A DNA stretch of 64,000 nucleotides from Isoetes taiwanensis (taxonomy: Eukaryota > Streptophyta > Lycopodiopsida > Isoetales > Isoetaceae). Under the pieces are notes generated by a model. That model did no database searches and was not told the origin of the DNA. It saw only the letters and a list, made by a program, of their open reading frames with translations. How positions within the stretch are numbered: the first letter of the stretch is position 1; every line of letters begins with the position of its first letter. Position numbers and translations under genes: made by a program. The stretch covers positions 19,381,423-19,445,422 of the forward strand of contig JAJEKV010000018.1 of the NCBI GenBank assembly GCA_021234155.1, written 5' to 3'. Below are positions 24,378-36,145 of the stretch, in pieces.

Positions 24378-24690
24378 CTTCAAGCAATGAAAAGACAAGG
24401 GCAGGAGAGGTCCAGTACCTGCAGCCAAACATCACGACATTAGCAAAATATTGGTAATGCGTGAAGGGCCAAAAGGTACAGCGTAGCCTCTCGGTTTATA
24501 GCCGATCAGCCCTTGTATCCTCTTGCCCAGTTAGTAGAATTAACTAGATCTTTATCATAAATTGAACAATAAGTAACTTTGATAACCTGGTTGAAGAACT
24601 ACCTTGTCATTTCACTGATTATAGGCACTATCAGCCCAATATTTAGAACTTTATTGCTGTTTGGCATTATTTATTTCAACCAAAAATTAC

Positions 24691-25020
24691 CTGGAGTTCG
24701 TCCTGGTCTGATGCATAGTCTTGATGCATTTGTGTTTCAGGAATGCTAAAGTCTCCACTATCATTGTTCCCAGAATTGCTGCTGTTCATATTCTTTGCTC
24801 CAAAATTGCCCTTCTTGTTGGTGTATCCACCCCTAAATGCACCAGCTTCTCTCTTTGAGTTTGCACCATTTTTATGCATATCCTCCATTATGCAGGCGCT
24901 CAGGGCGTTCAGATAGAGAAATACAAGCCAGAATTCCTCCTCTAACAATTTATCATTCAATGCTTCATAATCGGAATCTGAGCTGTAAGGCCTGCCGTCT
25001 GAGTCAACCTCCCGTTCCAT
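24691..25020 (-). CDS. Probable exon of an unknown acidic, low-complexity protein
   Basis: Open frame of 110 codons from MEREVDSDGRPYSSDSDYEA to ASDQDELQ, then a donor CAG|GTAATT at 24690. The first 30 residues are acidic, a short hydrophobic patch (FWLVFLYLNAL) follows, and the rest is Gly/Asn/Ser-rich (GGYTNKKGNFGAKNMN). The Met at 25020 may be the real start or an internal one. A second frame over 25082-24970 is also open (RSLNRYNRILRCYALLEKW) and is in phase with a block at 25311, so the model is uncertain. I do not recognise the family. The sequence here looks clean and unique. Confidence 0.4.
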
Positions 25021-25214
25021 TTTTCAAGCAAAGCATAGCATCTAAGGATTCTATTATATCTATTCAATGATCTCTTTCCTGCCATGCATCGTGCATGAAC
25101 GTGCGAAATTTTCTTTAAGTGAAAAACCTATCCTTATAAGCTTTGCTGGCTGTAGGCTTTGACCCGAAACATATAGCTTAATCAGACACAATTTATCTTG
25201 GACGATTCACATAC

Positions 25215-25880
25215 CTTGTGATTGGCAGTTGGTTTTTCTCTCATGCTTGTGCAGTCTGCAGTCTATTGCCAGCAACCATGAGTTTTGCTGCCAGACGTCC
25301 TTTGCCGTCGACCTCACTTAGGGTTAGGTAAGTTCCGGTTAGGTAGACTTTGGCTTAAATTTTCAATGTCTTTATTGTTTCAAAATACAGCCGATGTTTA
25401 ACCCATAGGAACCAATCTATAAGATATGCCGAATTTGCGCTTATTAGTCCTGAAATGGAAACCTTAGGAGGAAAAAATCCGCCATCTAATATATGATTTA
25501 CATGGACATGAAAGTTACCTTGGTTTTTCTCATAATTTTTATCAGTGGCCAATGTACCGCCCTTACCCAATAATTTGCAATTCTTTCATATTCCACCCAT
25601 GTCAGATGCCTTATATCTCTTTATTGTTATTTTACCTTTAGATACGCCAGATTATACAAGGCTTCAAAAGTACCACCAAGCTTACAAGTGCTTTAATAAT
25701 ACACTCAAGGAGCATTAACTGCCATATACACCTTGAGATAAAGATCCGAATACAACTATGCATGTACACGGTCCAGGAGCATTTTACATACCTTGTTTTC
25801 TTGCATATTAAACGTCGTTCCCCTATTTTCTTTTGAGGCACACTCATTCCTAAGTATGATCCATCGTACTTCTCTATCAT
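25215..25880 (-). CDS. Upstream exon-like blocks of a minus-strand gene
   Basis: Three blocks end in strong plant donors. Block one, 25880-25792, reads MIEKYDGSYLGMSVPQKKIG and ends AAG|GTATGT. Block two, ~25620-25524, is open in two frames (one with WVEYERIANYWVRAVHWPL, phase-compatible with block one) and ends CAAG|GTAACT. Block three, 25311-25215, contains DVWQQNSWLLAIDCRLHKHE and ends CAAG|GTATGT. Not all phases can be reconciled, so this is a gene region rather than a finished model. It may be one gene with 24249-25020. Confidence 0.32.
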
Positions 25881-25924
25881 CTCACATAGGCATAGGATTA
25901 TAATTAATTACAATTTATGGAATT

Positions 25925-27507
25925 AAAAAAAAAAAAAAAAAACACAAATTTTAGAAGCCCATGGCCCACCATCGCATGGCACAACTTCATTGGCGGGGAA
26001 TTGTGAGGCCCATCCACGATCACTCCACGCCGCTCCACGACGAGGTCAAGAAAAACTTCCCGACGCCCATCCTGTGGGTGGCACTCACGATAATGCATCA
26101 CGATCTATTTCTCTCACTGAGGTATGCGGCATAATCGAGGCCCACGATCCCTCCCACGACATGAACAAACATTTTCAATATCCACGGGACACCCAAGGCG
26201 TGCAACATTTCCCCACTTGCCTAACCACGCACTTACGCCAAGGAACTTTACCTTGCCTCCGCTGCTTGGACACTCTTGTGGCAACACAGTCAGGATCTTT
26301 GTGGATGATATCTTTTATGACTTTTCGCTTTCTACAGGGACAACTTGGCATTTAAGACCATTCAAGATGGGCAAAAATCTTTGGTATTTTTCACCTCTTC
26401 TCTCATTGAATAGTCCGCCCTTTTTCCACATCACCTTTACATGGCCCAACGGCATATTCAGTCCATACTTAAGCAACTAGATGCACAAATCGATCGCGGC
26501 CCCTTTGGCGTGATTTTTTAATGGTGACTCCTTGACCTCTTGTCCAATTTTTAAGGCATTCTACCTTTCGAGGTACAACTTTCATCAACCTATGATTCCA
26601 AAGAACATCATTCTCTTTCTACAACAAAATCACGCCCAACTCAAGGTGAGTTTAATCAGACTTGTCACGTTCCATCGTGGGTATGACCTTTGAGCACAAC
26701 TTTCGATTTTATTTGACACACGGGCATTTTGAGCATATTTTTGGCACATATTGGGGACGCCAACTTTTGCCACATTCCTAGTGATGTTCTTTACACTTGT
26801 TCCAATAAAACCTCACACAGTCTTGTGGCATGTGTAGGCCTTTTTCAACAATCTTAGGTCAACAATCAAGCTTAGCTCATTGACCCAAATGCGCGGCGTT
26901 TAAGAGACAACCTTTTTCGATTAGTCTCATCTGTCCATAATACATGATGGTTGAGCCTTTTTTCAACACTTCAATCAATCTCGGGCCCGGCCCATAATAC
27001 ATGGCTGTGAGCCTCTTTCAAGTTTGACAAATGGTGTGAAGATGACTTAGACCTTCCACCCCTTCAATTTCAACTCCTTCAAGTTCAACTCTCTCGCCAA
27101 ACTCTTTTCAAGTTCAACAAATGGCATGAAGATGATATCTGCCTTCTGCCCCTTCAAACACTTTTGTTTCAACATTTTTGTTCAACTCCTTGCAAGAGAC
27201 TTTGATTGGCATATGTATTCAGAGCTAGTGACAAACCCTATGAGAAGTGGTGACGGCCTTCTCAAGATTCGACTTCTATGGATTTAAAGGAGCTCATGGC
27301 AAGCTCAAGAGAAGTGGTGACAGCCTTCTCAACCTCTCATGATTTTTGTACTTCATCGACATTGGCCTTTTTTGGATCAAGAAATCTCGGCAACATTATC
27401 GTTACTTCCCCTCACTTTGGACACTCTATTGTAAATGTTTAATCCGATGTTATAAAGGTTCTACGTAGTTTGGTTTGGTTTGGTTGGGAGGGGGGGGTGC
27501 GTGTTAG
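25925..27507. other. Poly(A) run followed by unassigned repetitive DNA
   Basis: An 18-base A run at 25925-25942 could be the tail of a plus-strand retroelement. After it, 25990-26490 is partly shared with 8201-8449. From 26900 to 27330 short phrases recur (ttcaagttcaac, aagaagtggtgac-like, acaaatggcatgaagatga), suggesting locally duplicated decayed sequence. No gene is supportable. Confidence 0.4.
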
Positions 27508-27870
27508 CCCTTTGGGCTAAACATATGTATGAGTGGCAGGACCACTGTATCTGTGTTTCATATTTAGCCCAGATCTGTGGTAGGCAACATAGGCCACATG
27601 TATTTATCATATTGGACCCCACAATCTATGGCCCCGATTTAGCCTAGATCTGTGTGGTAGGTGAGATGTCAGTTAGGGTTAGGGTTTTGCTCTACTATTT
27701 GGAGAGAGCATTTCTCCTCATTGTTTAGGTTTTAAGACGCTTGGGAGCACCTCCTTTTGGAGCATTGTTATCATGATTCACTTTTGTTTATTCTTTCTCT
27801 TTGTTCTTGTTCTTGGAGTTTATTCCCGCCTTCTTTTGTTGATTCATGAGCATTTGTGGCTGCCTTGTGG
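27508..27870 (+). repeat. Weak LTR candidate
   Basis: A G-rich purine run (gggagggggggg) stands just before TGTTAG at ~27508. A TATA-poor, pyrimidine-rich 3' part is followed at ~27868 by tggcattcaaagcag, loosely like the usual plant primer-binding site TGGTATCAGAGC. No partner LTR is seen in the window, and having both a PPT and a PBS around one LTR would imply a tandem or a misreading. Confidence 0.18.
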
Positions 27871-29039
27871 CATTCAAAGCAGTGTGACTATCGCTGCCAA
27901 GAACCCCAAAATCAACACCGCATCAAGGCTCAAGATGAAGTGGCCATGATAATCGAAAGTGAATGGGGTTCCAAATTAGATATATGAGTGCCTTAGTGAT
28001 CGTAAAACATTGCCTTGGAGTGAGGAGTGAAATTGTAGGTTGCAAGGGTTATATGTGTATATATAGGCAAAACCCTAATTTTAAATTTTTTTTAGGGTTT
28101 GGGAAAATATATCATTTTGAGGTCTAATTAAGTGTTACTCAGATAGTTTGAGCTTATGAGCAGGAATTAATGATCCTATTGCAATAAATTTGGAGGTGTT
28201 TTGGCTAAGTTATTGCAGTTTAAAATCTGACTACTCACATAGTGCACGAGAGGCTCGACCTAATTTTTAGCTAAGGCCCTCCGGGCGCATCGTGGAGTAG
28301 TGGATGCTTGTTTGGGTCTTAAGTGACTTAAAAGTCCGGTATGAAGGCGTAATATTGCTCATCTCGAGGAGTTGCCGTGATATGCCTTCATTTTCTTGTT
28401 TTGAACTTATTATGGGGCACTTCTAGGGACGAATACTCACATCGCAGCGTAGAGGCTCAACCTAAATTTTAGGTAAGGCCCTGGGCATACTCTATGAGTA
28501 CTGGACGCTTGTTTGGTCACTTTTCATCCAAATTAAGTAAAACAAATTACACCCGCTATTATTATAATTACATTAAAGATATTATCATAGCTCATAGCTT
28601 GTTAAACAATTTTTGTTTAAAAACAAAAATTTTATTAACATGATCTATCGGGCTTCCTTCTTGATAAACCTGGCCAGCTTCATGTTGCTAGGCATGCAAG
28701 TTACTCTTCTAGCATGAAGAGCACATGCTAAGGAATTCTCAACGTGTTGCACCGCCCGGCACGCTTCTTATAAGGCGAAAGCGACATGTCACCGTTAATT
28801 CTCTTCGTCTTGTTGAACTCGTACAAAATTTCTTGAGTGAGCCTCGCGATTGTTTAACTATTGAGTTAAGAATTAACTATTGATTGTTTAGCTCCACTAT
28901 CAATTATAAATGCATCAGTTTCATGGCTAGATCCAGATTCATTCATATATATTGACAAAACAAAGGGCTTTACCTTCTGATCATCTTATTCTTGCTTATC
29001 CTGCTCATTCATGACTTCTTGATTTATATTAACTCCAAT
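27871..29039. other. Non-coding DNA with a repeated ~90-bp phrase
   Basis: The phrase from actcacat...gaggctc to ggatgcttgtttgg occurs at 28232-28320 and again at 28433-28522, diverged but clearly related (ctaaatttttaggtaaggccct-type core, tggacgcttgtttgg end). Nothing else is recognisable. Confidence 0.5.
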
Positions 29040-29169
29040 ACTTTAGTATGTGAGCTGCTAGAAAATCCAAAGAAGTTTTGGTCAAAATTGAAGGTAAACA
29101 AAAAGAAACTTGATAATGGGCTAGACAGGGATGCTTTCATGCCACAGAAAAAAAAATCTATATCATGTG

Positions 29170-30270
29170 ATAGGGATGAATGATGCTATGGATGTAGGGA
29201 AACATTGCTTTGAATTTGTTGAACTAGACATACAAGATGGATTGAGAAGTTTATCTTGTGGAAAAGCAGCAGATGGTTTTGGTTTATGTGCAGAAATGGT
29301 TGTGTGTGCAGGCTCATCCATGATAAAGGTGCTTGTTAAAATAGTAAGGTGCTAATCAAAGGCTTTCTAACATCATGGCAATAGAGTGGTGCCTATTCAT
29401 AAAGCTGGGGATATCAAGGATTCAAATGATTATCGAACAATAATGGTTAGCAGTTTGTTCTTTAAGTTATTTGCAACATTAGAAGAACACTGGATTAATA
29501 GTTGGACGGAAGATAACAAGGTGAGAACACATGGACAGGTGGAGTTTAGACCTAAAGGATCAACCACTGATTATTTTGTTACAATAAGGGCAGTTACAGA
29601 TTCAAGTAAGAAGACTAAGAAACCTTTATTTGCATGTTGCGTGGATCTAGCCAAGGCATTTGATATGCCGTGGAGAAAAAACATATGGGAATATATGTAT
29701 TATATTGGGATTTCTACATGGCTTAGAAATGTAGTGGCAATACTATATGAACGGGTAGTAGTGTAGTTATCATTTCCGTTAAATCAGCAATGCAATAAGG
29801 AGGTGATTAGTAACATTGGGGTAAAGCAGGGGTGTCCATTGTCACCCACTTTGTTTGGTGTATATATAGATCAGTTGGATGCATGGCGACAAGAACATGG
29901 AAGGCGGAGCTATTATTGCAGGAGGGTTTCTACTGTATTTAGAAAATGCAAAGGGCAATACTATATGAGCGGTAGTAGTGTAGTTATCATTCAAGTAAAT
30001 CAAATGAATGCAATAAGGAGGTGATTAGTAACATTGGGGTAAAGCAGGGGTATCCATTGTCACCCACTTTGTTTGGTGTATATATAGATCAGTTGGATGC
30101 ATGGCGACAAGAACATGGAGGGCATGGAACTACCATTCTAGGATACACATTTATATTGTTGTTATATGCAGATGACATTGTTCTTTTCTCAAAAAATGCC
30201 AAGGAGCTGCAAAAGCACCTAGATGAATTTTTGGGTTACCAACCCAAATTATTGGGGCTACTTAGTTAAT
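29170..30270 (+). pseudogene. LINE reverse transcriptase with internal tandem duplication
   Basis: Motifs in order are the fingers block near 29270, PIHKAGD at 29392, the palm aspartate in CVDLAKAFD at ~29640, and GVKQGCPLSPTLF twice (29818 and 30036). YADDIVLFS follows at 30163. The second GVKQG copy has a Cys-to-Tyr change. A stop after VVV at 29764 and frame changes break the reading. The preserved YADD in this copy contrasts with the other LINEs in the window. Confidence 0.8.
29700..30120 (+). repeat. 218-bp tandem duplication inside the RT domain
   Basis: The segment starting near tttctac...ttagaaa and ending at gacaagaacatgga occurs twice, with a period of 218 bases (gtgattagtaacattggggt at 29803 and 30021). 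218 is not a multiple of three, so the duplication shifts the frame as read. Confidence 0.88.
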
Positions 30271-30574
30271 GTTATGCAAATTAGATTGAAGGGGAATTCA
30301 AGCAAAGTGAAAGCAGAAATGACCAAAGTTTTTCAATACTGATTTCAACTTTGTTAACTTTTATAATGACAACAGTGTTTGAGAGACACTTCAATTTTTC
30401 AAACATCATTGGAGAGTTGAGATAAATACCATGAACAGTAGCGAGATTGGAAGAGATATTTGGTCATTCTTGTTGAAGAATGGAGTCCCAATTTTCATCC
30501 GAAAGTTAACTTCATTATCGCCCCTAATCCCATAAGGAAAAGGAATGCCAAGAAAGGTGATCAATTTCCTCGAT

Positions 30575-30941
30575 CTAATTCCAATCGTGATTTGGATCTT
30601 TGGATAAATTATCCCATATTGGAGTCTTATCAGAAAGAGGAGTCATTTTGATTTTGTTCAGCAAAGAAAGGTCCTTGAAATTTCCAAAGGGGATGAAATT
30701 TGAAGGATCAGCATAAATGTTCCGAAGATTTGTCAAAAGAGAGACCTGATCCACCTTTGAGAGGGCTGAGAAACAATGGAAAAAGGGCAAAGTGGAGGAA
30801 TTTAGGTTTAACGGGCAATTGAAACTCATAATTGCAACAGGGGGAACAACTAAACATCCTTATATTATGATCGAATGTGGAAATCAGAGGTCTGCGAACT
30901 TTCTTTTGCATAGTGGTATTCTTGTCTTTGAGAATTTCCAC
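30575..30941 (-). pseudogene. Broken copy-B counterpart of the 147-aa ORF
   Basis: Copy B keeps the same two halves, but in different frames: the N-terminal MQKKV start is at 30941, while the YADPSNFIPFGNFKDLSLL segment reads in a second frame further down. The differences from copy A are small indels, several at CAG/CTG-containing words. Whether the break is real or a sequence error cannot be decided here. Confidence 0.3.
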
Positions 30942-32079
30942 TTATCCTTTATAAAATAGAATCTCAAACTATCAACTGCTGATCTAAACAATTTTTATGT
31001 GGTCTCAACCTCTTTATTTGTCTGAATCCTATTTATTGGAATGAAGAATCAATCAGGAGCCTTTCTAACTCCATTGGAAACTATGTTTCTACAGTTTATG
31101 CTCCCTATAAGCCTCTGTTGTTTATGTCCAAATTGACCTCTCTAAAGAAATTCCTACCTCTATTGCTTTCACATATTGCTTTGGCCAAAAATCATCCTTG
31201 GACCTTAGGTGAAATGGTTTACCCCCTATTTGCTTAACTTGTGACTCTAGGCATTTCTGGTATGCAATTTGTAAGGAGAAAGAAGCTTCTAGTAATATTC
31301 CTGATGAATATCACGTCTCGAATTCCAAGAATCTGACTGCTCCAGAAAGGCCACAAGAGGTTCAAGCTGCTTGGAGAAGGGTTAATGGGAGTACAAGAAG
31401 AATTGCCAAAAAAAAGATTGGAAAAAGAGCAACAAAATATTGCAGATTCATATAAAAAGGTTAATTTTAAAGATAGCTCCAACATCACTGTTGATATGAC
31501 CGAGACAAACAACAACAACAAACAAAGCAAAATCATGTCGTAATAGATTCCATTTCATGCTCATTTAGAAATCCATACACAAATTGACTAGAAAAAGAGA
31601 GAATTCAACAACAACAAGCCACCCCAACAGCTAATTCTGAAAAGAAGCAACAAAGTTTAACATTAAAAACCAAAAAATTAAATCAACATTTTTGCTATCT
31701 TCAAATGCATATTCTATCTAATGGCCAACATAATGGCTGTAATCCAGTATTTGGAATCTATATATCTAGTTTGAAACATTTTATTTGTCTACTAATGCAT
31801 ATTCTATTTCATGGCTAGTTTAATGGTTATAATCCAGCCTTTAATGGATGTGCCTTCTTTGATGTATGTGTGAGATCAGTTGTGTTTCTGGACACTCGCT
31901 TGACTTGTAAATATGTTACGCGATATTATATTTGTCAGTTTGACAACACTCTTATTATTGTCATGGTTTTTCCCTCAAAAACCTTTCGGGACTCGGGGTT
32001 TTAATCTGGACAGTAATAACTCTAGTGCGCTCCCTTATTATGTCACATAGGTCGATTGGATTTTGTGGATGATAAAAAC

Positions 32080-32146
32080 TCTATTCTATTCTATTCTATT
32101 CTATTCTATTCTATTCTATTAATATAATAATAGAATAGAATAGAAT
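32080..32146. repeat. (ATTCT)n / (AGAAT)n palindrome, copy B
   Basis: Same structure as 1746-1810, with about nine ATTCT units, the AT linker and AGAAT units. Unit number differs slightly between the copies, as expected for a microsatellite. Confidence 0.8.
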
Positions 32147-32941
32147 ACAATTATAGTCCTTAGTGACCTGAGGCCACTGGACTTGTATAGCATGTGCGAG
32201 CTCCCCTTTTAGGTCGTTACAAGCAGGACACGCTGGTGTAATATAGCCCTTTTGTAGGGTTATCTTAGTCCTATATGATACCTACACCTCGCTTATATTT
32301 GGCTTCATGGCCATGCGAGAGTGCTTTGCTATCACCAACTTTGAGCTGTATACATTGTGGATTCCACTGTTTCACCTTTAATAGTGGGTCAAATTATGAA
32401 CCCTCAGTTTTTGGTGCACCAGAGCTCGAATGTGGAGATGGAGCACCAGCCGGCAGGTTGTACTCGCTCTATCCTGGTGGTCGGTCGGAGGTCCCCCTCA
32501 CTGTCCCGACACTTAGCTCCTTTCCTTTTTCTACTATTATGGTGCATAGTCTTGGTGCCCAATAGTGGTGCCCAGCGGCAACAAAGTCGCACTGACCTGG
32601 ACTATATTAGCGAGGCCGATTACTATCAGAATTAAAAAACCCCGCCTCGAAGGTTTTTCAAGGAAAAACCTTAATAGTAATGGGCTCACTAATGCATGTT
32701 ATTATTATCAGACCCTTCTTCCATCATTCTGGAGCCACTTATCCTTTTACACATCATGTGGATTCTGGATTTTTCCCACTGCCACTCATCCTTTTCCCAT
32801 CATGTTCTTAAGCTGCAGTAAGCCATATTCTAAATCATATCTTCAAATCATATTATTTCTGCTGCATGATTTCCCTGATTTACGGACGAACAGAATCTCA
32901 TATGTCGACATTGACCTTGAAATGTATATATCGGATACATC

Positions 32942-32958
32942 AAAAACCCTCTATCATA
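32942..32958. other. 5' target-site duplication of the LINE
   Basis: aaaaaccctctatcata directly precedes the LINE, and cctctatcata follows its poly(A) tail at 39879-39889. The A-rich start of the duplicated site fits cleavage by an L1-type endonuclease (TTTT/A on the opposite strand). Copy A has the same left junction at 2610-2625. Confidence 0.8.
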
Positions 32959-33082
32959 GAACCTCATGCGCTAATATAGCAAGAATGGTTATGATGGCGA
33001 CGCGGGCGCACGTGAGAAGCCAAGGTCGGGCGTCGCCGCCCAGAGGCGCAGCAAAGAGCTTCGCTTGATCGGGGGCCCTTCT

Positions 33083-35440
33083 ATGGCCCCACCAAAGAAA
33101 AAAAACTGCAGGTAAGTCCCCGATTGAAATCCCCGGCAAAAAGCCCCAACCGGGAGAGGTCCGCTGCAACCCTCAAAATGGTAGTGAAGGATCAATCGAT
33201 GGAGCTATGGCGTGCAAGACCCGCGCGCAAAGGGGGACTCCTAAAGATAGGAGCAAAGTGGCGCTTGTGTCACAACATGCAATAGGCCCGCTGGGGAGAA
33301 AATAGCCGCAGCCATGGAGCTACAAACACAAAGCAGTCCGCCCATAACCCAAAGGGCACTTTTGGATGCCGAGAAATCGCCAGGGCACAGTGGGCTGGAG
33401 AATGTAGCATCCGTGAGTAGGAGCCGGGCTTCGATCTTTGTATAAATGCCATTGGGGCGGGCGAGGCTTAAAGCAGACTATCCGGGGCGTGCATTGCCGA
33501 TTATGAGCATAACATAGCCACACGCCAGGGGTTGCTACTCTGGATTGTCTAGATTCTATGATGGAAGAGGGCTGAGCTGGAAGAAAAGAAAAGATAGTTG
33601 GTGATAAACCGGCAGAGCTAAGGAAGAATTCACCGCTACCGGTAGAATCTATACTAGCAAAGAATACCACCTGAGCATACAAATTGAGGAAACTACAAGG
33701 CAATACAAAGAATCGGACATCAAACAAGCATTACAGATAAGTCTAATCCAACCGCTAAGCTAGTCAAAATAAAACGCAAAATCGCGATGTGACAAATATG
33801 GATGTTGAAAACTATAACACATGCACACATAAAGGTGCAAATCAGATTTGGTGTGACTCAAACACCTACATCAAATGGGATAACAACCAGAGAGAAAGGA
33901 GCAGCCATATAATTAAGGGGAAGGGCATGTGTGCGTGGTGCATCAAACCGATGAGAGGTTAGATGCTTATCAGGCAGAAAAGGCAGTAGAAAGCACAGGT
34001 GGTCATCCAAAAGCTTCAGCGTGGAAAGGACAGGATTTAGTGAAAGTAGTAAATAGGCCGAGATTTTCGATTGATTCAAACCACATTCAAGATAAGAATA
34101 GAAGCACAAGAGTCAAAGAGGCGCCAAATGGTTGAGATGGGCCTCATTCTAACCTTGGGACAAAAATTAGTAGCACTAAACCAGAATGGCCATTGGCACC
34201 AACAGAGTTGTGGAGGTAGAAGATGATTTTCCAGTGGCAGAAATTAATTACGAGGTGCATAAAAGTATTTAGAAAGCTTGATCTCGCGGCCAAACAGGTT
34301 GTAGGCTTTTTACAGGGGCTTTTTGACCTCGCGCAGATTAAGCACGCGGGCTATCAACACACTTGAAGAGGTTAGGTTTGCCCCAACACCAATCGCTTAA
34401 GGCACCGGGCAACAACTTCTTTCTTATTATGTTTGATTGTGAAGCAAATGTAGATAGGCTAGTTGCCCGAAAGCAAGCAGACACTTTTGCGTGAGACTTT
34501 ATTCTCAGACGCCTCTATATGCCGTGCTTTCCTAAAACAAACTTCGCTATCAAAATCCCATGTTAGTTTGAAATAGAAGATTTACCACCGACTTTGCTAG
34601 TTCCAGAAGTTCTTAAAGTCTATTGCTAACACACTAGGCTCATACGTGTCACATTCAATTGCGCGGGGGCCTAGAATCAGGTTGCTATGCCAAGAAACGC
34701 ACATATCCCCAAAGGAGTGACAAGAAAAAAGCTTTTAATGTGTTGCTTCAAATTTTTACTTAAGCTCATAAATGGATGGGAAATAAGGAGGATGTTCCCA
34801 ACTTAGAGCTAGAAGGCGAATCAAGTCGTACCACACAAGTGCCAAAGACAACATCCGTGGCCAAAGATAGAGAGCAGAACCTCCTGCCATACTACCGGTG
34901 TTACACATAAAGAAACTAGTCAAGGGACACTTGAACCTCTCCAAGGTAATCGCCACCCCTCCATTTACACCCACTATAGAAACAAATGCCGCCATCTCCC
35001 CATTCTCACCCATTCCCCGAAAATAAGTCCGAAAAAAAATACGCCCATAATAGACCAAAATCCAAAGAGGACATCCCAATCGGGAGGGTCAAGGCAAGTG
35101 GTAGCCTCCAAACACGTAACAAGAGCTAGAAATATTGCCGTGAAGTTCGTGAGGCTCCCAAAAACACAAAGGGGTCCTTAAAACTACGAGGTTCCACGCC
35201 ATTGTCGCCGCTTGTTCAAATATATCACTGAGGCAACTTCCCAGAGAGAAGGGGAGCTTGGTGCAGTACAAATGTGCAAAGATACACGTGATGTGTGGCA
35301 CCCAAAAACGGCTTTGGTGATACATAAGGATAACTTCAAGGGTCAAATAGATACGCCAGATGACGGGAAATGTTGGATAACCCATTCGCCTAATAGGCAA
35401 GAAGAATAAGATGGATGCAAATGTGTATGTAGACAAAGAT
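33083..35440 (+). pseudogene. LINE ORF1 with DUF4283-like block (copy B)
   Basis: The probable start is atggccccaccaaagaaa (MAPPKKK, basic N-terminus), followed by frame-broken Pro/Lys/Gly-rich sequence. At ~34427-34660 the strand reads FDCEANVDRLVAR, DTFA, a LYMP segment, EIEDLPPTLLVPEVLK and ANTLGS, the typical order of DUF4283 in plant L1 ORF1 proteins. A later patch at 35280-35400 (DVWHPKTALVIHKDN) is of unknown role. ORF1 proteins package element RNA. The large minus-strand frames here (34756-35436) are antisense shadows. Confidence 0.65.
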
Positions 35441-35764
35441 GGGTGAGATGAAAAGAAAAAAAAGCCTCAAATCCTCTTTTAGCAACCCCGCTGGTGGTGA
35501 GTTGCTATTGAAGGGAAACTAGATGTGGAAAATAGAGGTGTGTTGGCCATACTCTTAAAACTCATAATGAATTTCAAAATCGTGGAGTCGGAATATCGAG
35601 GAGTAAAGTCCTCCTGAGTTTAAAAGCAACAAATGCCTTTCACTAGCACTAAAGAGAGCAAGGTAGTTGAGTACTTAGAAACTGCATCTTTAAAAAAAAT
35701 CAGATGCAAAGATTTTTAAAGGTTTTTAAAAATATAAAAATCCTTAGAATACAAATTTTATAGA

Positions 35765-36000
35765 AATTACAATATAGCCATTACAATATGAAATTCTAAA
35801 CCTGTAAGCCTACAATTCTAACCCTAAACCTAAATTCTAAACCTGTAATCCTAAATTTTCAACATTCTAACCCTAAACCTAAGTGTACACAATGTAAGCC
35901 TAAACATTCTAACCCTAAATTTAAACATTCTAACCCTAGACCTAAACATTCTAAACCCCAGAACCTTAATTCTAAACATTCAAACCCTAAACCTAATGTG
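35765..36000 (+). repeat. Telomere-like degenerate repeat between ORF1 and ORF2
   Basis: Repeated words cattctaaccctaaacctaa, aattctaaacctgtaa and tctaaaccccagaacctt alternate for ~230 bases. The plant telomere unit CCCTAAA appears in imperfect form as CCCTAAACCTAA. Copy A has a shorter version, so the block has changed length since duplication. Confidence 0.65.
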
Positions 36001-36145
36001 CACAAAAAAATTAGGGGCAAATTTTTTTATTTTTTATTTTTTTTGTTATCCCATTCCATAAAAATCTTTAGAGTACGCACGGATTTTATAGAAGATTTTT
36101 ATGAATAAAAAACGGGTTTTTTAACCACCTTGAAAGAGAGTGAAC

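Larger units (their letters stand above)
29040..30300 (+). mobile_element. LINE fragment, second family, RT core only
   Basis: A plus-strand RT region begins with FWSKLKVNKKKLDNG (29076-29120) and continues through the GKAADGFGLCAEMV block. It then reads VPIHKAGDIKDSNDYRTIMV (29389), VDLAKAFDMPW and GVKQGCPLSPTLFGVYIDQL, and ends with the intact catalytic motif YADDIVLFS at ~30163-30190. Both ends are missing. The right end meets the duplicated segment at 30320. Confidence 0.85.

Noticed and set aside
26280-26360. Ty1/Ty3-type FVDDI catalytic motif
   Set aside because: FVDDIF is readable, but the residues around it do not follow either family and no other RT block is present.
27508-27870. 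Complete LTR retrotransposon
   Set aside because: No second LTR, no gag-pol motifs nearby, and the PPT and PBS resemblances are weak and contradictory in position.
35810-36000. True telomere or chromosome end
   Set aside because: The words are degenerate, short, and enclosed by LINE sequence with the same neighbours in copy A.
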